34,732 nucleotides of DNA, taken from positions 1-34,732 of the forward strand of contig JANWHE010000003.1 in the NCBI GenBank assembly GCA_025450575.1. Reading direction: 5' to 3'. Positions within the stretch are counted from its first letter, which is position 1. Every line of letters starts with the position of its first letter. Below the pieces are notes generated by a model, which saw nothing but the letters and a program-made list of their open reading frames with translations, searched no databases and was not told where the DNA came from. This DNA is from Candidatus Saccharimonadales bacterium. GTDB lineage: Bacteria; Patescibacteriota; Saccharimonadia; Saccharimonadales; UBA10212. The translations under genes were made by a program, and so were the position numbers. Below are positions 31,335 through 34,732 of this stretch, piece by piece.

Positions 31335-32738
31335 GTGAAGCCACAACTCCGACTAATTTTAATAATTAGCATTCTTGCTTCTCTCATTGCGTTTTTAGAC
31401 TCAACAGTCGTAAACGTGGCATTACCCGCTATCGTACGTCAGCTTGGGGGCGGGTTAATAGTTCAGCAGTGGATAGTTGACGCTTACTTACTAACTCTTG
31501 GTTCGCTTATTCTTCTGGCCGGTTCTTTGTCAGACATGTTTGGCCGTAAGCGCATTTTAACCATAGGCTTAGTAGGTTTTATGCTTGCTTCCGTAGCCTG
31601 TGGCCTAGCGCCAACCTCTACCTTTTTGATTATTGCTCGTGCATTTCAGGGTTTTGCTGGCGCGCTTCTTGTGCCAAGTTCACTGGCGCTTATTGTGTCA
31701 AATTTTTCTGGGCGAGAACAAGGCAAAGCCATCGGTACTTGGACGGCCTGGACTGGCATTGCCTATGTTATCGGGCCCTTGCTGGGCGGTTTTTTGGTGA
31801 CATATACAACGTGGCGCTGGATATTTTTAATCAACATCTTTCCAATTTTACTAACGCTATATCTCTTGAGCCGCTTGAAACTTAATGAAAAGCCAGACCC
31901 TGATGCCAGGGTAGATTATTTTGGCGCCGTGCTATGTGCTATTGGTCTAGGCGGCATTGTTTATGCATTTACCGAGGGGCCTAAATATGGCTGGTCAAAT
32001 ACTTTAGTACTGTTCTCCCTAATGGTTGGACTAGCTGGGCTAGTTACCTTTATCTTATACGAACTCCGAATCAAAAAGCCTATGTTGCCAATGTCTCTAT
32101 TTAAGGTTCGCAATTTTAGCGTTGGGAATATAGCTACCTTAGCAATTTATGGCTCACTAGCTATTGCCACTTTTATTCTGGCGATCTTTCTGCAACAAAC
32201 AGCTCATTTTACAGCCCTTCAAGCCGGCTTGGCCCTTATACCCGTCGCGGTCGTCATGTTTTCGTTCTCTACTCTTTTTGGCAGTTTGTCCGGCAAGTAT
32301 GGGCCCCGGCTTTTTATGACCCTAGGGCCGATTATCGCTAGTATTGGCTATCTGTTGTTCTTCCGTGTCACGCCGCCGATTAGTTACTTAACCCAGATAC
32401 TGCCTGGGATTTTGGTGTTTGGATTTGGACTATCAATGACAGTCGCACCACTTACGGAAGCCGTATTAGGAAGTGTTGACCAAGCGCACTCAGGAATCGC
32501 TTCGGCAGTTAATAATGCGGCATCCCGTGTCGCCGGTTTGCTGTCAGTGGCCGCTATCGGAATAGTGATTGGGACAGCGCCTTTTAGCGGAGCTCAGGAG
32601 CACGGTGTTAATTCGTTGCATAGAAACGCCGTGTTTATGGCGGTACTACTGTCTATCGGTGGCATTATTTCGCTAATTGGAATTCGGAATCCAAAAACTA
32701 AAAACGCCAACGAAGCCCAAGCTAAAGCCCCGGCTTAA
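31335..32738 (+). CDS. MFS multidrug transporter, DHA2 (14-helix) family
   Basis: The 467-residue membrane protein has the DHA2 signature in its first helix (FLDSTVVNVALPAIVRQL), then WIVDAYLLTLGSLILLAGSL, the loop 2-3 motif GSLSDMFGRKRIL (motif A), and motif C-like GPLLGGFLVTYTTWRWIFLI. Helix count is about 14. Such proton-driven pumps (EmrB, QacA) export drugs, dyes and other toxic compounds. No EmrA partner or regulator is adjacent. The start is GTG. The coding sequence is clearly AT-richer, with many TTA, AAT and TTT codons, than the housekeeping genes to the left, suggesting acquisition. It opens the block carrying the 119-bp elements. Confidence 0.93.
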   Translation: MKPQLRLILIISILASLIAFLDSTVVNVALPAIVRQLGGGLIVQQWIVDAYLLTLGSLILLAGSLSDMFGRKRILTIGLVGFMLASVACGLAPTSTFLIIARAFQGFAGALLVPSSLALIVSNFSGREQGKAIGTWTAWTGIAYVIGPLLGGFLVTYTTWRWIFLINIFPILLTLYLLSRLKLNEKPDPDARVDYFGAVLCAIGLGGIVYAFTEGPKYGWSNTLVLFSLMVGLAGLVTFILYELRIKKPMLPMSLFKVRNFSVGNIATLAIYGSLAIATFILAIFLQQTAHFTALQAGLALIPVAVVMFSFSTLFGSLSGKYGPRLFMTLGPIIASIGYLLFFRVTPPISYLTQILPGILVFGFGLSMTVAPLTEAVLGSVDQAHSGIASAVNNAASRVAGLLSVAAIGIVIGTAPFSGAQEHGVNSLHRNAVFMAVLLSIGGIISLIGIRNPKTKNANEAQAKAPA

Positions 32739-32741
32739 ACT

Positions 32742-32766
32742 AATAAAAAAACCCGGAATTACTGGG
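32742..32766 (-). terminator. Weak terminator-like stem facing left
   Basis: CCCGG and CTGGG form a 5-bp stem with one G-U pair around AATTA. The A-run before it means a T-run after it on the minus strand, so it would end leftward transcription. No minus-strand gene is visible here. Confidence 0.25.
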
Positions 32767-32784
32767 ATAGAATAATTAAACTTG

Positions 32785-32886
32785 GTGCAGCAACTACGAA
32801 AATCTTTACACCAAATCAGGGATGAAATGGCTCGCTGGAGAAAGATTTTAGAAGTGCCGTATCGAGAATATTTACTAAGTGGGTAA
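32785..32886 (+). CDS. 33-residue peptide, copy 1
   Basis: Frame GTG to TAA. The peptide runs from MQQLRKSLHQIRDEMARWRK into ILEVPYREYLLSG, a basic, probably helical sequence. Compared with copy 2, only residues 4, 10, 15 and 33 differ, whereas about a dozen codons have silent third-base changes. That is what selection on protein sequence leaves behind. An in-frame stop lies shortly upstream, so it is not the visible end of a longer local gene, although it might descend from one. No clear ribosome-binding site is seen. Family unknown. Confidence 0.5.
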   Translation: MQQLRKSLHQIRDEMARWRKILEVPYREYLLSG

Positions 32887-32903
32887 GAGCTGGGAGTTAC
32901 ATT
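32785..32903 (+). repeat. 119-bp cassette-like element, copy 1
   Basis: Starts GTGCAGCAACTACGAAAATC and ends GAGCTGGGAGTTACATT. It aligns base for base, without gaps, with copy 2 at 33434-33552. Most of it is a 33-codon frame followed by a conserved 17-base tail. It separates the MFS gene from the following membrane protein. Confidence 0.85.
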
Positions 32904-32957
32904 TTCCTTAAATGTTATATTCTGTTAAATATAAACAATCTACAAGACAAAAGTAAA

Positions 32958-33398
32958 GTGCGGGAGTGGCTTCATAGATATATACCCGCGGAAGTGCTTG
33001 GCACGGTCCTCGCTCTCATAGCAGCATGGCTTGTTTATAACCACACTCATTCATATATTGCTGCGGCGGCCGCTGGCTGGGTTGGTGAGGGCGTGGGCTT
33101 TTATGGTTATTTTGTTACAACCGAACTAATACATAACCATAGAAAATACAACCAATACAGATTTTTAAAACGCATCCCTTTGGCTGTAGCCGCGGCTAGT
33201 ACAAATCTCTTGGTTGAGTTCCTGCCAGCTGAGATAATCGATAATTTCATTTTTCGCCCATATCTAATGTACTTAATACCTCAATATATACACCCATATG
33301 CCGTTGGGTTTTTGGTCGCTAAGTTTACTGCAGACATAATCTTTTATGTGGTTGCTGTAATGGGCTATGAAACCAGGAAGCGCCTATTGCATCGCTAA
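32958..33398 (+). CDS. Four-helix membrane protein, unknown family
   Basis: The 146-residue protein has four hydrophobic segments (about 12-27, 30-53, 70-88 and 108-136). They are separated by short charged loops such as IHNHRKYNQYRFLKRIP, and the end is YETRKRLLHR. The start is GTG at 32958. There is no clear ribosome-binding site and no -10 box directly at the start; TATATT lies about 35 bases upstream. I recognise no family. It lies between copies 1 and 2 of the 119-bp element and shares the AT-rich composition of the block. Confidence 0.6.
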   Translation: MREWLHRYIPAEVLGTVLALIAAWLVYNHTHSYIAAAAAGWVGEGVGFYGYFVTTELIHNHRKYNQYRFLKRIPLAVAAASTNLLVEFLPAEIIDNFIFRPYLMYLIPQYIHPYAVGFLVAKFTADIIFYVVAVMGYETRKRLLHR

Positions 33399-33433
33399 AA
33401 AGTGTAAATCGCCCATTTGGTATAACAGATGTG

Positions 33434-33535
33434 GTGCAGCAAGTACGAAAATCTTTACATGTTATTAGGGATGAGATAGCTCGCTGGAGGAAAATATTGG
33501 AAGTGCCGTATCGGGAATACTTGCTGAGCAAATGA
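33434..33535 (+). CDS. 33-residue peptide, copy 2
   Basis: Frame GTG to TGA. The peptide runs from MQQVRKSLHVIRDEIARWRK into ILEVPYREYLLSK. Differences from copy 1 are Leu/Val, Gln/Val, Met/Ile and Gly/Lys; the RKILEVPYREYLLS core is identical. A second GTG directly precedes the chosen one. The frame stays open upstream to about 33372, so a longer N-terminus cannot be excluded. No family is recognised. Confidence 0.5.
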   Translation: MQQVRKSLHVIRDEIARWRKILEVPYREYLLSK

Positions 33536-33552
33536 GAGCAGGGAGTTACACT
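33434..33552 (+). repeat. 119-bp cassette-like element, copy 2
   Basis: Starts GTGCAGCAAGTACGAAAATC and ends GAGCAGGGAGTTACACT. It is the same length as copy 1 and lies between the membrane protein and the OB-fold-like protein. The promoter of the next gene begins eight bases after it. Confidence 0.85.
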
Positions 33553-33559
33553 GTCACGC

Positions 33560-33565
33560 TATAAT
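33560..33565 (+). promoter_or_regulatory. -10 box for the anchored OB-like protein
   Basis: TATAAT lies nine bases before ATG 33575, just after element copy 2. No Shine-Dalgarno site is present. Confidence 0.45.
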
Positions 33566-33574
33566 ATAGCTACT

Positions 33575-33982
33575 ATGAATAAGTTATTGAAGAATAAGCC
33601 AGTTGTTATATCAGTCATCGTTTTCATGTTGCTACTAGGAGGCCTAATTGTCGCCTGGCAAAGCTCACTATATACCCTAAATCGCCTTAGTATTAGAGAG
33701 GTTACTCCAACGCAGCTTGCTGCTGCTATGAGACAAGATGAGTTCTGGTCAACTTATAGATTTAATACTCTAGTTTTTGATGGCAAAGTAAAATCTAAAA
33801 ATATGATCAATGGGACCACCTCATTTGCCTTTGAGACCTCTGATACTTACGGTGTGAGTTGTGAGTTTCAGAACCAAAATACAGACCTTAAGGTTGGCAA
33901 AAGCTACAAGCTTATAGTAGAGACATACCAGGCTGAGCGTCAACCCAGAGGTGTTTTATTACACAACTGCATCAATTTATAA
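33575..33982 (+). CDS. Membrane-anchored protein with OB-fold-like domain
   Basis: The 135-residue protein has an N-terminal helix (KPVVISVIVFMLLLGGLIVAW), a helical linker (LSIREVTPTQLAAAMRQDEF) and about 80 residues of alternating strands. The stretch FDGKVKSKNMINGTTSFAFE, then DTYGVSCEFQNQ and GKSYKLIVETYQAE, then LHNCINL, resembles the small OB-fold proteins often called tRNA_anti-like. The two Cys in the domain could bridge outside the membrane. Function unknown. It lies between element copy 2 and the truncated copy 3. Confidence 0.6.
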   Translation: MNKLLKNKPVVISVIVFMLLLGGLIVAWQSSLYTLNRLSIREVTPTQLAAAMRQDEFWSTYRFNTLVFDGKVKSKNMINGTTSFAFETSDTYGVSCEFQNQNTDLKVGKSYKLIVETYQAERQPRGVLLHNCINL

Positions 33983-33995
33983 TTATCACCTATTC

Positions 33996-34025
33996 GTGCA
34001 GCAAGTGAGAGCAGGGGCTTACACC
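33996..34025 (+). repeat. Cassette-like element, copy 3 (internally deleted)
   Basis: GTGCAGCAAG, as in copy 2, is joined directly to TGAGAGCAGGGGCTTACACC, the tail of the element. All but the first ten bases of the 33-codon frame, up to its stop, has gone, leaving 30 bases. It lies between the convergent ends of the OB-like gene and the peptidase. Confidence 0.7.
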
Positions 34026-34675
34026 TAGTTCACTTTATAAGGCTGGCTTCCAATAAAGTTCTGTTCTGCACCGTTTACAACCAATGCTGCGTCGTCCTGA
34101 AGCCCATAAACAGGAAAGCCTAGGCCTTTTGCGACTTCTTCCAGTACTTCAGGTCGGTTATTAGGAAAATGGGGTGAGTTTAGATGGGGTTTAATGGCTA
34201 AATCAACAAACCTTAAATATTCCTTAATCCCGTAATCGTCGTGCTCTCCATATATTTTTAGATAGGCTTCGGCAGAGACCCTCTTGCCCATCACCATTGA
34301 GCCTGCGCTGCTACCAATATAAACTTTCGTTTCCAATAATCTGGGTAATAGGTTTGAAAATCCCGACTTATCAAAGACGTGCATTAAGTAGTCAGTATTG
34401 CCACCAACCACAAAAATGACGTCCTTCTGCATTATTCGTTTCTCCACCTCTTCTAATGGAAGAGCCAGTAAGTTAACGATGTCTAGCTCAGCGGAAAAGT
34501 GTTTCGATACATCATTGAGGTTATCTAGAACCCACCGCTTATCGCCACCTTCAACAGCATATGCTTCATTAATAACTGCAATAGATATTTTGTCTTGTGG
34601 CTTGCCAACTAGCTCCACACAGGCCTTGACGGTATTGGGGGTATGGAAGCCCTCAGAGCAAAGTACAAGTTTCAT
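34025..34675 (-). CDS. Peptidase E-like serine hydrolase (family S51)
   Basis: The 216-residue protein has the S51 nucleophile elbow YIGSSAGSMVMG with Ser123. It follows the Gly-rich strand IFVVGGNTDYLMHVF, and LQDDAALVVNGAEQNFIG near the end matches the GLxDxxA part of the fold. Peptidase E cleaves Asp-X dipeptides; other members act on cyanophycin or cyclic dipeptides. NSPHFPNNRPEVLEE contains the His expected near the active site. Length is slightly below the 229 residues of the best known enzyme. TAGTAT six bases before ATG 34675 suggests a leaderless message. It is AT-rich like its neighbours. Confidence 0.88.
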   Translation of the reverse strand: MKLVLCSEGFHTPNTVKACVELVGKPQDKISIAVINEAYAVEGGDKRWVLDNLNDVSKHFSAELDIVNLLALPLEEVEKRIMQKDVIFVVGGNTDYLMHVFDKSGFSNLLPRLLETKVYIGSSAGSMVMGKRVSAEAYLKIYGEHDDYGIKEYLRFVDLAIKPHLNSPHFPNNRPEVLEEVAKGLGFPVYGLQDDAALVVNGAEQNFIGSQPYKVN

Positions 34676-34681
34676 AAGTAC

Positions 34682-34687
34682 ATACTA
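34682..34687 (-). promoter_or_regulatory. -10 box for the peptidase E-like gene, leaderless type
   Basis: TAGTAT on the minus strand ends six bases before the ATG at 34675. Confidence 0.45.
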
Positions 34688-34725
34688 ACAAAAGTTGATA
34701 ATAAAAACGGCATTTTACAGAGGTC

Positions 34726-34732
34726 GTGGTGC
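34726..34732 (+). repeat. Possible start of a fourth cassette-like element
   Basis: The last seven bases, GTGGTGC, equal the beginning of copy 2 including its upstream GTG. The window ends here, so this cannot be confirmed from the sequence given. Confidence 0.2.

Noticed and set aside
32785-34025. Classical integron attC sites
   Set aside because: The ends do not match RYYYAAC and GTTRRRY, and no integrase is present. The array is described as cassette-like only.
32785-34025. CRISPR array
   Set aside because: The units are 119 bp, coding, separated by whole genes, and no cas gene is present.

Overview
The window looks like a chromosomal segment of a small-genome bacterium of the Candidate Phyla Radiation, most likely a Candidatus Saccharibacteria (TM7) relative. 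This is inference from gene content: very compact operons, rpsP-khpA-trmD without a visible rimM, a 45-residue bL32, a late peptidoglycan set (ddl, murF, a D,D-carboxypeptidase), a secreted protein with an FKNQGQCVSWV-type C-terminal motif, and a leucyl-tRNA synthetase with a large insertion. UGA is used as a stop, so the lineage does not recode UGA. No rRNA, CRISPR array, complete insertion sequence or prophage is visible.

Layout. 1-2312: truncated GNAT acetyltransferase, tRNA-Gln, a channel-like membrane protein, Mn-type superoxide dismutase and a four-helix membrane protein. 2363-9012 (all minus): a translation and RNA block, read as leuS, rpmF-nusB-NUDIX-rnc, rpsP, khpA-trmD. 9049-15553 (minus): an HD phosphohydrolase, the overlapping operon murF-ddl-ilvE, and typA. 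15653-19071: small membrane or uncharacterised proteins, several with their own promoters and a repeated 31-bp spacer, then an RluB-type pseudouridine synthase. 19123-19472: two tRNA-Ala genes, a strong hairpin and a structured intergenic stretch. 19473-25193: ligA with a membrane partner, lemA-htpX, and a divergent D-Ala-D-Ala carboxypeptidase. 25260-31020: tRNA-Leu(CAG), a FAD-linked oxidase, a two-gene ABC exporter, tRNA-Val/tRNA-Leu(GAG), slipin, tRNA-Phe and a secreted protein.

From about 31.2 kb to the end the character changes. A decayed tRNA gene is followed by AT-richer DNA carrying an MFS drug transporter, two small membrane-associated proteins and a peptidase E-like hydrolase. The last three genes are separated by copies of a 119-bp element. 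Each full copy encodes a 33-residue peptide whose two versions differ mostly at synonymous third positions. A third copy is cut down to its two ends, and the window edge may hold the start of a fourth. This cassette-like arrangement is the most unusual thing in the window.

A second theme is transcriptional. At least ten genes have a TATAAT-like -10 box only 6-9 bases upstream of the start codon and no Shine-Dalgarno sequence, as expected for leaderless mRNAs. Other genes (sodA, rpsP, khpA, rpmF, slipin, the secreted protein) have clear AGGAG-type sites, so both modes of initiation appear to coexist.
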